Of a DNA stretch of 64,000 bases, positions 9,091 through 21,340 are shown piece by piece (the stretch's first letter is position 1; every line of letters starts with the position of its first letter). The notes beneath the pieces were generated by a model. The model saw only the letters and a list, made by a program, of their open reading frames with translations. It had not been told where the DNA came from and made no database searches. Location: assembly GCF_023101765.2 (NCBI RefSeq), contig NC_064233.1, forward strand, positions 1,178,001 to 1,242,000, given 5' to 3'. The position numbers and the translations under genes were made by a program. Source of the DNA: Spodoptera frugiperda (Eukaryota > Arthropoda > Insecta > Lepidoptera > Noctuidae).

Positions 9091-10577
9091 TATATTAGCT
9101 CTGGTATAGGTACAAAATGTAATCCCAAACGACGGCATTATGAAAAACTTTTAAAAATGTCCCACAAATGTTGTATAGCGATTTATGGAGATCATAGCAA
9201 GTAGCGTCATTTTACCCTAAAACCCAAAATATGCCCATCTAAAACAAAACTGCAACCAATAAACCATTCACACAAGACACCAGACAAAAAAAAACAAAAT
9301 AATCATCTGCAAAACAAGGACCCAATTTGACCGGAATATGGTACAGCGAGTAATTACAATGCGTGTATTATAACAGGGAGCCGGGGCGCGTGCCGCCGCC
9401 CGCGCATAACGGCACGCGCTAACAATCAGCCCACTGTTTGTAGTAAAACAACTGGTACACTTCGTCTGGGGATCATAGATGGCGGTGGTGAGGCGAAATG
9501 GAATGATGTTGAGATTTTCATTTTAGCAAATTCTAATTTAAAAAATACACTAATCTATATATTAATACGTGATGCAAAAACTTTGGACCACTTTTTACGA
9601 TAATTGCGCGGACGTAGGAGCATAAAATTTGGTACACTTATAGTTTATGTGTAGGAGAAGTGCATAGCGCTAATATTTTTCAAAAATAATGCTTATAAAG
9701 TACATTAAATCAATAAATAAAACATTACACACACATGCATAGTATCTGATCGTATTTGACAAAACGTCACAATCGATAGACATTGCGATGATATTCTCAC
9801 GTCTCATATGAAAAGAGTTTTATAAAAGAGTTTGAATTAAATAAAAATTATCCTTCAACGTACGTTAAGTGGTATTGTAAATTAAATCATATATGGTCGA
9901 ATTTCGGCCACTAGGCGACCACTAGTTAGATTTATTATGGAAAGATGGTGATTGGGAGAATCAATAGGAAGGAGATTTTAACGTATAATCTTCGGCAAAA
10001 TAGGTGTCAGAAAGAGACGTTGTACGGATGAATTTGCAAAGATTCTGGTACCTGATTTAAGCAAAGTGTTATTGGTTAATTTAGACATTAAAGCTCTAGT
10101 CATAGCTCATAGTCGGTATTGTAGAACGATGCCTAAGCGGAGGTCTCTACTAAACAGTAAGTGGGTTAAAAGGGATGCAAATATAACCAATATAGATGCA
10201 TCCCTTTCCAACTAAGCTTGAGCAGCGATGAAAACATAACTGATCAAAAGTAAGAGTAAACCATTACATTCTATACCACAAATAACATCGACAAGTACTC
10301 ATAACAATACTACTATAACCAACCACTTTTAACAATCCATTCTTAATGAATGAATATAGTAAAAGCAGGGGACCGGTCCGCCCACGTGTAATATGCTCAG
10401 TGACCATAAGTAACGCAATCGTATCGTAGGTGGGTAGCTAAACAACCTGTCATCAGAATATAACCAACACCTTTTTGCGTGGGTCTACACATTTGGTTCC
10501 TGTGTTGGTGAAGTGTGAAGATCATGATTCTGGTACAATAGCAAATAGTGTTAAACGCTGGTTGATCTAGAGAGGTG
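9091..10577. other. No gene; repeat remnants and second GC-rich paired motif
   Basis: 9401-9445 repeats the block at 8774-8819. At 9545-9660 there is ATTAATACGTGATGCAAAAAC followed by GATAATTGCGCGGACG, a repeat type I know from many lepidopteran genomes. The remainder (9800-10570) shows nothing I can assign. Confidence 0.35.
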
Positions 10578-10820
10578 GTTTTTTTATGATATTAGCCGGT
10601 AAACGAGCAGACGGATCACCTGATGGTAAGCAATCGCCGCCGCCCATGGACACCCGAAATACCAAACACGTTTCAAGTGCGTTGCCAGCCTTTTGGGGGT
10701 TATGAATTTAAGGGTTGTTGGGAAACGGGGATTGGGCCTCTGGTAACTCGCAATCTCACAACGAGACTCAACGCAATCATTGTTTCACGTCGAGCCGGTC
10801 CATTCATGCCGAAGCATGGT
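10578..10820 (+). repeat. Rep-B copy, near full length
   Basis: It runs from the T-run and TAGCCGGTAAACGAGCAGAC to CCGAAGCATGGTTCTCCC. The 96- and 80-residue open frames here are Rep-B sequence. Confidence 0.7.
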
Positions 10821-11184
10821 TCTCCCAACATAGTAATACATGTCAATCATGTTACACCAGTACCTCAAATCTTCAAAACAATTCAGAACAACCTCAAACC
10901 ATGCATAACATAAAAAGCAAAACATCTTATACCAAATATTCAAAACCGAACACATAATTTTGAAAAGGAGTCCATTTTTGACGGGAAAGACAAAACCAGG
11001 CGAGTCTGTGTTAAACATTATGCAATGAGGAATGACCTCATTTGGGCACGTAACAATGATGGACCGGTTTGGAGCTCATTAAACTAATCATACTCGCATG
11101 TAACAATACAATAAACAAGCTGAAACAACACGCTGTCTGCTGGTGCCAAAATAGTTCGGTAGAGGAGGATATTACTCTTGTTTT

Positions 11185-11338
11185 TTTATGGTATAAGGCG
11201 GTAAACTATCAGACGGATCACCTGATGGTAAGCAATCACCGCCGCCCATGGACACCCGAAACACTAGAAGCGTTGCAATTACAAGTTTTGGGCGTTTGCC
11301 GAATTTAAGGGTTGTTGGGGAATTGGGGATTGGGAAGG
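11185..11338 (+). repeat. Rep-B copy, 5' half
   Basis: It starts TTTTTTTATGGTATAAGGCG and stops after GGGGATTGGGAAGG. The second half is missing. Confidence 0.65.
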
Positions 11339-12040
11339 GATTTTCATTCTTGTAACGGCCAAAATTAATTTTTATCCGATTTCGACGCCAAAATCTTTGA
11401 ATAAAGATCGTTTTTTGACTTCATTTCTATCAAACTGTCCAAAATTTAGACCGATCTAGAGATTTTGTATTATCGATTTATTGAATTCTGTTTTTTTAGG
11501 TCAGTTCTACGGAATTTATGTCCAAAATTTAGATCGATCCAAAGATTCTAGATTTAAACCGATTTATTTTGATACTTTTACGACGTGATACTAGTGACAG
11601 TTACCAAAATGGGAAAACAATACTATAGTATTGTTTAACTAATTTGGTAATGTAACTGACCAAAATTACAAGGCATGTTTAGCTACTTTTAGTTTTACAC
11701 AGTAATAATGAGTTCAGATGATGGCATTCCGCCATATTTGCTCATTGCATCAGGACTGTGGGTTTATCAACCTCATAAACGGCACACTAACCCACTTCCA
11801 AGAGCACTAATATCTCATGAGGCAATGCTTCTCGAAATAGCCGCAGACAAGCGTGGCGCTAGTCGCGCGGTGGGTCACTGCTCCAGATTTCAGCAGGATA
11901 GATTAGGTGCTATAAATTTTAATTGTTAAGGAATTTTATGGAGTTTGTTACAAGATACAATAGCTTATTAGAGTAGTTGCCAAAAAAGAAATATTTTATA
12001 GGTGATCTCATGAGTTAAAACTACGATAAATTAATTTTTA
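11339..12040. other. No gene; degenerate tandem motif
   Basis: TCCAAAATTTAGA(C/T)CGATC occurs at 11438 and 11521, and a weaker relative (GCCAAAATCTTTGAATAAAG) lies upstream. A 73-residue frame at 11708-11929 has no recognisable domain and no codon signal. Confidence 0.3.
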
Positions 12041-12044
12041 AAAG

Positions 12045-12225
12045 AGTAACGAATGGAGTTTCTTACTCGTTCTTCTCCATTCGAAGCTACACTTTGTAAC
12101 GAGCTCCTAGCTTCACTGACGGACAGACTATTATTTATTTCTTTATATGTTGACATTTCAAAAGTACCTATTTATGGTTTAATTGGAATAAATGATTTGA
12201 CTTTGATATTATCGGTTCTTGCATG
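12045..12225 (+). repeat. Rep-C copy
   Basis: It runs in sense orientation from AAAGAGTAACGAATGGAG to GGAATAAATGATTTGACTTTG. Confidence 0.6.
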
Positions 12226-13060
12226 TAATGTTAGAGGCAGAGAAGTATCAAAAGCTACAATTAATCTAGCACATTAGAAGTCATAAGGCAAAATTTGGCG
12301 AACCAAATATCGACAATACATCAATAAAGACCGTAAGAATAGAAAATATGGCGACCTCATCTTCACCATAGGACATTTAACAACCGGGCAATAAAATGCA
12401 AATTCCTCAGGCCTTGTAAGGCACCGATAGACTAGCGAGATTCCTAGTAGGCAGCTAATGGGTCAGACATCCGGCCAGTAGGCGGCCTGCCTACGCCAAA
12501 AGGTCGCAGGGCCCGTGCAATCACGGAGAAAGTTGTTCTCAAGTCGTGGGTTTAAGCGCCTTCGGTGTAATCGCCTCTTGCGAAGGAAAAATGTAGGTCA
12601 GATCTTTTTGGAGGTTTTTGGGCCTAGCTAGGTTATAGTGAAGCTATAAATAATAGGTTACAAGTTTTAAAACATTACGCTAATGATTCGGAATCATCTT
12701 TATTTAATAATAACATAAAATACCAATACCAAATATAATTATATTAGTTAATAAGCGATGTAGATCTAGAATAACATAAAACTGTTTTGTATGTCTTAAA
12801 GATTCCGTGAAATATTTTGGATTAACTACTATGGAATAGGAAAAGAAAATAATAAGGTACATATAATATTCTTGCCTGTTTACGGTCACGTTGGCACAAT
12901 GCAATCCATTCAGAAATATAGGGAAATTCCCAAGTCCAGAGCAGATGATTCAAAAAGAAATATTACGTAAACACTACACACAACCTAAGTCTTTAATTCT
13001 AGAACAAATGCGAAGGTAAAGTTCTAGATATCTTTCCTTTTCATCTTTCCATTTAAATGT
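12226..13060. other. No gene; GC-richer patch
   Basis: 12400-12620 is GC-richer than its flanks, with stem-like words such as GGCGGCCTGCCTACGCC, and may be a retroelement untranslated fragment. I see no coding frame. Confidence 0.25.
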
Positions 13061-13061
13061 T

Positions 13062-13188
13062 AGGCTTTCTTTTGAGATGGGAAAATCATCCAATGTGTGA
13101 GGCGAGAAAGTCAGACTCTTACTGACTAAGAACTACTACGTTCCTACTCCTGCTTTGAGCCAGAACCCCAGTAATCAGGTTGTTCACA
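13062..13188 (+). repeat. Rep-A copy, diverged
   Basis: GGGAAAATCATCCAATGTG, then AGACTCTTACTGACTAAGAA and CAGCTCTGGA are present. The CGCCTTGGGCGAGG hairpin block is deleted. Confidence 0.55.
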
Positions 13189-14265
13189 GCTCTGGATTGA
13201 CCAAATAGTAGCTTGTATGTAGTTTTAGTTCAAACAAGAGTAGCGAATGAATATCAGAATAGGACTTTTTGTTTCGTTATAAACTAGATGTGGTATTTCT
13301 GTTCATGTATTTTTGAACTAAAGAAAACAAACAAATATTTCTTTAACCCAACCATCCATGTTATAGCTTTAAACAAAACATTTGGTATACCCATAAAAGT
13401 ATTAACCAGCAAGTCAACCTACCCATTCCCATCAACATTTTTTATTACATTATCAACTTTAACGTTTTGATATAAAGTCGAAAATCCACAAACAGAGATT
13501 GGTATAGGTTGACGTGCATACATAACATACTCGTACATAATGTAATTATGTCCAGTACTTATGTTTTCACGGTCAATTACCCCGCGGTTATCTCATTACG
13601 GGCCGATGTAATCACGCTGTCAATTGTTATATTTACAACGCACCGTTTGGTCATACGTGCACAGGATTATAGAGCTTTTGAGAATTAATTTACAGATGGT
13701 TTTCCTATGCTAAATATGATGTAGGAACCTAAGTTTTAGTCCTTTAAAAAAACAGAACACTTTACTGAACTTCTTCTTTGTACTCAACTCCTACTTATTG
13801 CTATAAGCTACAGCTTTTTCGATAAATGAACTATCCAACACAGAAATAATTATTAAATTCGAACCAGTAGTTTTGGAGACTAGCGCGTTCAAACAAACTC
13901 TTCAGTTGTACAATATTGATATATTTGTAATTATATTTAGGGTCTGGTCCCAGGATATGCATCTCTGCCTACCCCTTCGGGGATAAAAGGCGTAACAATA
14001 CGGTCTAGTCCCAGAATGATTTGTCAAGCCCTAAGGCATTCTAAACGATACAAAGTCTCGCCATTTACCGACCGTGCGCGACATTGACATCGGTTGCGCC
14101 AGCGCCGTTACGACATCGTTGTGAACGCCATTTTTATTCGCTACATCGACTTATAAGGAGATTTTCGTACTACCCAATATTTGTACACCAGTCTTGTTTA
14201 AAAACAAGAACAATAAAAACAAGAACAAGAAAAATAATGTGAATAAGACAGCAGCCATCACAAAG
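13189..14265. other. No gene; fragments of Rep-G and Rep-E
   Basis: 13795-13905 carries an inverted Rep-G piece (TTCGATAAATGAACTATCC ... GACTAGCGCGTTCAAACAAAC). 13965-14005 is the CTACCCCTTCGGGGATAAAA end of Rep-E. 14185-14235 is a Lys/Asn-codon-like AAGAACAA simple repeat. The rest is unassigned. Confidence 0.4.
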
Positions 14266-14269
14266 GTGT

Positions 14270-14514
14270 CTTCCTACCAGAGATGTGCTATGTAGCTATG
14301 CTGCGAAGATGTGCAGCTCGAGTATGCGATGTATCGATAGTAGGGAAGCCATCTATATCAAGTACTATCGCATCATCACGCACGCATCTTTCCATAGAAA
14401 AAAACATAGCTTAGTTGAGTCCGTTTGCACCAGTGCTAAGCTATGTGTACCAATGAATATGATTGGTGTAAGCTAAACGCAGCAACGTAGCATAGCACAT
14501 CTCCGGTAGAAAAG
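14270..14514. repeat. Foldback (MITE-like) element with inverted ends
   Basis: The left end CCAGAGATGTGCTATGTAGC is matched in reverse by GTAGCATAGCACATCTCCGG at the right end. An inner inverted pair (ACATAGCTTAG / CTAAGCTATGTG) surrounds the centre. A relative lies at 50230-50404. Confidence 0.6.
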
Positions 14515-14751
14515 CACCCTAATACCAGCCGCAAGACGTGCCCTGCCAAACATAGGGCCTCCGGCCTTCACTAATGACTTTCAAATCTACTTGGAAGAAT
14601 CATAAAAATAATAAGAAGTAGAAACTACCACATTTATTTTCAGTCACTGTTTATTTGTGTATTCCACAAAAATAGAACTTATGAAACTCCACAATTATGT
14701 CATTTTTGCACTTCAGAAATGGACATAACCTAATTTCTACCTTAAAATTAA

Positions 14752-14962
14752 TCCATGCGACTCAAAGAGCCATCAGACCACCACAGATGGTGTACAGTAG
14801 GGTTGATGCCTATTGGAAGCTACGGACTACCTAGCAGGTTTACCGTAGCTCCAGCTCCAAAAACAGGAGAAGAAACGGGGTTGTTTTCAGTCAATAAGAG
14901 TCCGACACTCCCTCTTGCTTGGCCCAAGACAAGAGAAGACATTGGATGATTTACCCCCTCTA
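14752..14962 (-). repeat. Rep-A copy, inverted
   Basis: It includes the outer AGCCATCAGACCACCACAGA extension also seen before the copy at 45848. The 64-residue frame here is repeat sequence. Confidence 0.65.
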
Positions 14963-14965
14963 AAA

Positions 14966-15960
14966 AGACTTACCTAACTATTACAGACTCGTATGAAAAC
15001 CTCAAAATAAGCTCAAAATCACCTCAAAAAGAAACAAATTACACACTAACAACATGAACAAACATCACAACGTTCTTGTTTAAGGTAAATAAAATACTAA
15101 ATAACTATGATGTATTCACAGCTGACGTAACGGAGTTATGAATGGCCGTGACGCGGCCGTGTGTCATGTTCGCTTCGAGGAAACCTGCTCCGATACTGGT
15201 GTAGGACTGTTTGTACAATAATATTGTAGATCACCTGCTTTTAGGAGAGTCTGTCAAGAATATTTAGGTATTGCTTACGGCTATATGTTTGTCTAAAGGC
15301 TCTGGACGGCATGTTGTGTATTACCAAAGATGGGGCTTCCTCATTCACACTTGATTTTCGAGTGAGAAGATGGAAATATAGTAATTTTATCGAGTGACAT
15401 TCGTTCTTCAGTTGATATTAACCCAGAGAATGTCGACACTTAACTTTTGAGAGTATCGAACAGCTCAGAGTTTCTAATACCAGTTTGTTTCTCTGCCAAG
15501 TACGTTTCGATCTGCTTAAACGTTAAACAGACTCGTACTAAGCCCACAGTATTGTGATGTTTTATAAAACCCTTTAGCAATTGAAATCCTGTCAAATATA
15601 TACATATACTCTATTGATTGATTCCTATTAGACATTCTTATTAGTACATCAATACCAGTACCAGTGGGGAGAAGGCTAGACCAGCCATTATAAACACTGT
15701 AAATAAGCATGATTGCATCTCCTGCACCTTATCGCCACCACCCACGCCGCCACGAGTATCTAATGACACATCATCAGCAGAATGCCAACTGCTACTAAAC
15801 CACAAATACACATCACATCACATTACATCAACAGCCTATAAGTGGCCACTGCTGACCAAAGGTCTCTTCTCACACGAAGAAGATTTGATTGATCACCATG
15901 CTAAGAAACCACAATGGAAAATTCCATAATAAACTATTATAATAAATAAATAAATTTTAA
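14966..15960. other. No gene; inverted SINE end at 15832-15905
   Basis: 15832-15905 is the reverse of the third SINE family (see 18690-18975): TCAACAGCCTATAAGTGG, CCAAAGGTCTCTTCTCA. Nothing else is recognised. Confidence 0.35.
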
Positions 15961-16222
15961 GTGTGGGAGAGCCATGCTTCGGCACGAATGGGCCGGCTCG
16001 AATGGAGTGATACCACGGCCTCACAGAAAACCGACGTGAAACAACGCTTGCGTTGTGTTTCGTTGTATGAGTCCCCCCTTCCCAATCTTCCTAATCCCGG
16101 ATTCCTTAAATGCATAACCCCCAAAAGGCCGGCAACGCACTTTTAACACTTCTTGTGTTTCAAGTGTCCATGGGCAGCGGCGATTGCTTACTATCAGGTG
16201 ATACGTCTGCTTGTTCCATAAA
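15961..16222 (-). repeat. Rep-B copy, inverted, near full length
   Basis: It starts GTGGGAGAGCCATGCTTCGG and ends at the inverted CACCTGATAGT start. Confidence 0.7.
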
Positions 16223-16574
16223 ACAAATTAATTCTAGTAAAATGGCAAGGATGTCCAGTCATTATCCCGTTAGGTAGGTGCTGAAAGAGGCCAGGGTTTT
16301 AGGTCAATGTCATTCAATAAACATTTAGCTAAAATACGACAGATGAGGAAAAAACATAGCCGTTTACGTGGAAACACGGACTGTTTTCAAAATAAGCATT
16401 ATTTATTTATGAGTAATTTTAAAACTGTTCCGAAGTAGGGCATTACCAAAATAGATGGGAACTTCTTACTGTTCATATGTTTTTTCAATGTTTTAATAGG
16501 ATCGGTATTTTTGGCAATAAAATTAAAGATCATGACTGTCCAGCTGTTCCCAAGATATAAATACTATGTAGTAC

Positions 16575-16705
16575 TTTTTTATGGGAAAAGCCGGTAAATG
16601 AGCTGACGGATCAGCAGATGGTAAGCAATCGTCGTGTCCATGAAACATGAAACACTTTGGGCGTTACGAATTTGAGGATTTTTGGAGGATTAGGAGATTT
16701 GGAGG
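16575..16705 (+). repeat. Rep-B copy, internally deleted
   Basis: The GCCGCCGCCC core is shortened and the second half absent. A short GGTACA tandem lies just downstream (16727-16756). Confidence 0.55.
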
Positions 16706-16859
16706 TTTTTTTTCTTTTTTTTTTTGGTACAGGTACAGGTTTTGTAGGTACAGGTAATTGAGCAACAATTATCCCTTGTTAGTCTGGCATAGCTTTGTTA
16801 AACGTACGTTGTAAGTTGGATTTGAGAACAAAACTCCTTTGCACAGTAGTAAGCAATGG

Positions 16860-16988
16860 AACCAAAAAAAGCCGGAAACCAAGGCTTCTCCTGCCTTGGG
16901 TAAGCCGAGAGAGAGTGTCAGACTCATACTGTCTAAAAACCAGTTCATTCCTACCTCTGCTTCGAGCTGGAGCCCCAGTTATTTTGGA
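16860..16988 (+). repeat. Rep-A copy
   Basis: CTCCTGCCTTGGGTAAGCCG, GAGAGTGTCAGACTCATACT and GAGCTGGAGCCCCAGT are present, with the poly-T head replaced. Confidence 0.55.
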
Positions 16989-16989
16989 A

Positions 16990-18589
16990 GCCTTGCTGTA
17001 GCATATAGCAATAGCCAATGCTCATAAAAAAACCCCAATGTCGTCACATTTCCAAACAGTTTTAGGTCTCATTTAGACAAGAACAGTGCTCATTTGTATA
17101 CACAGCAACATTTATTTGTCGATGATAATGTAGTGTAAGGTCAGGTCATGATAAGACACCCTCGATGCACACACACACACACACAGACACACAATCAATT
17201 GTATGTTTGTCATGTAGGCGCTATATCGAGCGCGATAAAATGAAGTTCAATACTCAAGGATGCTATACGATGTTATATCATCTTATGTAAATACAAATGT
17301 GTATGATTGGAATTTGTGTTTGTAATGAGTAACTACTAGAGCAAGGTTTCGAGTGGTTGAATTCTGTATTAATTGGTAATCTTCGGAACTACAGGAATTG
17401 AATACCTAATGCTTTTTATGTTCGATAGTCCATTTATCGAGGAGGGTGATAAGCTATAAAACATCACGCTACGATCAGTAGGAACCGGGTGAAACCGCGC
17501 CAGAGTCCCTAATTTTGTAGATTATTGGAAAACCTTATTATAAGAATTAATTAGGGGGATTTTCCATTCTGAATTTTCCATCATCATCATCATAACATGC
17601 ACATAAACCTCATCATGTTATTTTGAGATCGGTCGGATGGTTGCACCTTCTTGTGCAATTTTGAATGAGTCAAAAACTAACTTAATATAATAAATGTTTC
17701 TTTCTATGTATCGATAAAACAGAGAAGATTGGAGGGCACATTTCTTTGAGTAATAATGTCTTTGGTATTCTTACATACAAAGCTGCCGAATTAGAATTCG
17801 GATATCCAAAACAACAGTAAATACAAGTTGCAATTTCGATCACTAATCTGGAGTTAAAAAAAACATAACATAACACTATAAAACTAAAACAAAATATGAA
17901 TAAAAATAACTACTGCAGCCATACTTCCCCGACATCATTGATAATTTCAATTTCAGCGCCAGCTTTTATTAGTCACTACCATTAAATATAAATATAGAGG
18001 CAGAGGAAGCAATGCTTAGTATCAGCAGCCATTGATTTCCTAGTACTATGACTCATGCCTACGGTGAATCAATGGCGAATTTGCTGTAAAACCCCCATGG
18101 ATATCGCACTACTTTTTACTCACACATAAACTATTACGAAACGGACGGACATTCCGCTAAAGAGTGTCTGTACTTATTACTAAATAGCTTCTATCAGCTG
18201 CTTCGCCTACGTTCCCGTGAGATAAAAACTATCCCATCATCCAAGTCAGCTCATACCCTGTCTGTATACCAAATTTCATCAAAATCAGTAGTTTCAGCGT
18301 GATTGACAGACAAACATCCAAACAAACAAAGTGTAAATTATGGATAACTAGAGAATATTTATAAAATAGTATGGGGTGTCTAGGCAGTCACCATACCTAA
18401 AAATTCGTCATCATTATCTGGCCATGGCTTACCACAAACACCATTGATGTCATGGTACCGTTACGTTTGGCTATAATTACACACCATCATCGTCATCATC
18501 ATGAGCTGTCATGGCAAATGAGTCATTAGAAAATGATTTTGAGACACGCGTGAGACTCTTAATTCGTGAGAATGATAAAAAGTCAATGT
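16990..18589. other. No gene; simple repeat and Rep-G remnant
   Basis: 17166-17192 is a (CA)n microsatellite. 17345-17505 is a diverged Rep-G copy (TCCATTTATCGAGGAGGG, AAAACATCACGCTACGATCA). 18190-18345 matches the CTATCAGCTGCTTCGCC...CAAATTTCATCAAAATCAG type of dispersed repeat. No exon-like sequence was seen. Confidence 0.35.
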
Positions 18590-18690
18590 CAAAATCTTAG
18601 CCCATTATTAACAGGCACTTTTGGACGTTAAGCAAAATAAAAAGTGTCTGTCGGTCAGTCCTCTAGTTGCTCTATTTGCTCGTTCCAAAG
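18590..18690 (-). repeat. Rep-C fragment, inverted
   Basis: AAAGTCAATGTCAAAATCTTA tail and the GCTCGTTCCAAAGTGTAG block, with the middle reshuffled. Confidence 0.45.
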
Positions 18691-18975
18691 TGTAGATTCC
18701 TACACCATTGACACTATCGCCTGACAATGCAGGTTCGAAACCTACCAACGGCAAGTATCAATGTGACTTTTCCGAGTTTTATGTACTTTCTAAGATTATT
18801 TAGACACCACTGACAAACTGTGAAGGAAAACATCGTGAGAAAACCTGGGATTTTACGTTTGAAATCACCAACCCGCATAGAACAAACGTGGCGATTAATG
18901 ATGATTAATTAATCAAACATTATCCATATGAGAAGAGGCCTTTGGTCAACAATGACAACTTATAGGCTGTTGATG
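18690..18975 (+). repeat. Third SINE family, tRNA-related
   Basis: A B-box-like GGTTCGAAACC at about 18732 is followed by AAGATTATTTAGACACCAC, GAAAACATCGTGAGAAAACC and GAGAAGAGGCCTTTGGTCAA, ending TATAGGCTGTTGATG. I recognise this layout from lepidopteran SINEs. There are only two copies in the window (the other is at 15832). Confidence 0.6.
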
Positions 18976-19554
18976 TGAGGGCAAGAGGAAACAGTTTTTT
19001 TAAAGAAATAAAAACCTAAAATCATTAGTATTCATTCTAAATACTGACAAGAGCTCGCATTTAAATCGAAGACAGGAAGGACCAGTGACCATTTACCGCT
19101 ACACATCACCATACTACTCATAAATCAACAATTCAATGATACTTTTGTCCATATTTAGTCGCAAGAAACTTATCATCATTTAAATTAACCGAACAGAAAC
19201 AATTCTAAACCTTATTCCTTAAACAATAAAATTGAATGTAGATTGACAGACAGTTAGTTTTATTAAAGAGTTCTTAACGTCATTGGAATAAGGTTTCAAA
19301 TGACCTTGGTAGGTAATGAGTCATCGGTAGTAGTAATGGACTTAGATAAAAACAACAATAATTATGTTTTGATTCCAAACAGCTGTTTTGTATTGAGTTT
19401 AGAAGATAATTCGTTGGAGTAGTTGTTTAGGAATTCTTTTGTAGATAAAATGGGAGCCAAAATCTGGACCAGACTATGGTGTTTCTACCAAACACGGTGT
19501 CGCAGTGCGGTATTTGAAAATTGCACCATCGCCTGTGCCATCGCTTTTCTTTCT
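18976..19554. other. No gene seen
   Basis: AT-rich sequence without assignable features. Confidence 0.3.
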
Positions 19555-19690
19555 TTTTTAAAAGTTGTCCCACACTAGGATTTTCTCCTGTGTCGTGGGT
19601 GTGTTTACAAACATACAAGTTCACATACACATGACACCTAGATTCGAAACAACAATTTGTGGATCACACAAAGAGTCATTGCAGTCAATT
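19555..19690 (-). repeat. Rep-D body, inverted
   Basis: The order CCCACACTAGGATTTTCTCC ... ACAACAATTTGTGGATCACA is the reverse of Rep-D. The tRNA-like head is missing. Confidence 0.55.
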
Positions 19691-20104
19691 CATTAGTGTT
19701 TCAGAAATCTATGTTTATTTTATTTCCTACTACACAGCATTGAGATATTTTGTTATAGTTATTAAGGCTGGAGAAGCAATTGGATGATTTGCCACCTTCA
19801 AAAAAGATGTGTAAAGATAGTAAGTACATAATTACAATGTTAAAACATTGAACCTTTCATTCTCGTTCATGGATATCTTCAATTATCTTAATAGTGAACT
19901 GCAGTTTACTGAGCAAACAACGTAAGAAAACACCGTGGATAAGCCAAAAAATTCCGACATGTCAATTATAATTAGAATTGGAATTTAGTCGGGTTTCCCA
20001 AACTGTATTTGTATTACGAGCAAAATGTACACATTTCAATACCGCTGATGCGGTATGCGGTAAAAAGAATTGTTGACTAAAGAAAATATCTCCGTATATA
20101 CATA
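19691..20104. other. No gene seen
   Basis: AT-rich. A weak Rep-A end (GAAGCAATTGGATGATTTGC) lies at 19773. Confidence 0.3.
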
Positions 20105-20268
20105 TTTCAAAACCTAAAGAGTTTGTTTGAATGAGCTAACCTCCGGAACTACTGGTCCAAATTGGATAATTAATCTTGTGTTCGATAGCATATTTATCGA
20201 GGAAGGCTAAAACATCACGCTACGGTCAATAAGAGCTGAACAGTAGATGAAACCGCGGGAACAGCTTG
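20105..20268 (+). mobile_element. Rep-G Helitron-like copy, 3' tip replaced
   Basis: GAGTTTGTTTGAATGAGCTA, TCCGGAACTACTGGTCC and AACATCACGCTACGGTCAAT mark Rep-G. Its usual AGCTAGT end is interrupted by the Rep-F element that follows immediately. Confidence 0.55.
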
Positions 20269-20466
20269 TCTATTATATAAAAATAAGTCAGGTTTTCCTT
20301 CCTGACGCTATAACTCCAGAACGCACGAACCGATTTCCATGGTTTTGCGTTTGGTCTTTCGTTGGGAAGGTCTCCGTGAGGTTTATAGCAAAGAAAATTC
20401 AGCAAGAGAAAATCAGGAAAACAGGAACATCATTGAAAGCGAAACGGAGTTCGCAGAGTTTGCTAG
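20269..20466 (+). mobile_element. Rep-F Helitron-like element
   Basis: It starts TCTATTATATAAAAATAAGT and ends TTTGCTAG before a T, matching the TC...CTRR-T termini of Helitrons. It is about 200 bp, non-coding, and shares CCTGACGCTATAACTCCAG with four other copies here. Confidence 0.65.
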
Positions 20467-20737
20467 TACATAATAAACAGATCCAATTTTCCCATAGTCA
20501 TATCTCATGGTATAGAAAATATACAAATGGGTGTGCAAATCCTGAGTCATAACTAGCCAGGCCGCTATATCCATGAGTCCATCGCTGGACGCCTGCCAAA
20601 GGTTGGGGCCAACGTTTGATAAAAATCATTAGCTCATACTTACGTGACTGGCTACTTTTTCTACTCTTTTTAAGGTTAATGGAAATTAGGAATATGGAAT
20701 AAAAATACGCTTCCTTGAGAGAAATTCTCACACAACG

Positions 20738-20995
20738 TCAACGCCTTTTTATCCCCGAAGCGGTAAGCAGAGGTGCACATTACCGTAATACAATGTACAC
20801 TCAATTTTCATCATTCGTGTTATAAGTCCCATGTAATAGGGGGTGAGCCTATTGCCATATACTGGGCACAATTCCAGACTCCGTGCTACTACTGAGATTT
20901 TTATCGAATAATCGAAAACAGCCCAGCAATAATTTGAACCCGAAACCCCTTGTCCGGCAGTCGCACTTGCGACCATTCGACCAACGAGGCAGTCA
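20738..20995 (-). repeat. Rep-E tRNA-headed SINE (inverted)
   Basis: On the minus strand: tRNA-like head with GGTTGGTCGAA-type A-box region and GGTTCAAATT-like B-box, then CAGTAGTAGCACGGAGTCTG, GGGACTTATAACACGAATGA, and a CCGCTTCGGGGATAAAAAGG end. Confidence 0.65.
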
Positions 20996-21199
20996 TTCTT
21001 TCATGAGAGAAATTCTTTAGTTCTGATTATAATTAACTGGTGTTTAAATATAGTTAAAATCTTGTTACAGTGTCTGACATATGGTGTCTGCGGCGTCCAG
21101 AGATTTAATCTAAACAATTATGTTAGTCTTTATTCATGTTACAAAGCCGGAATGTTCGTTTTATAACGTTTTCATCACTGATTTTTAATCATTTGTACA
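20996..21199. other. No gene seen
   Basis: AT-rich, unassigned. Confidence 0.25.
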
Positions 21200-21204
21200 G
21201 GTAC

Positions 21205-21340
21205 AAAGGTAGAAGATTTTAAAGTAATCGAAACGACACTCTGATTAGCCGGGTCGGATAAACCACCCAATCATAGCGCCGATCGCGCTTTCGTTTCGAT
21301 TACTTTAAACGTAAAGCTAACTCATACTAAGGGTACAGAG
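21205..21340 (+). repeat. Rep-H element
   Basis: Rep-H carries TCGTTTCGATTACTTTAAAC, GTAAAGC(A/T)AACTC(G/A)TACTA and an AGGGTAC end. In this copy the AATCGAAACGA reverse also occurs on the left, giving a palindrome. Other copies are at 33590, 54520 and 60715. Confidence 0.6.
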
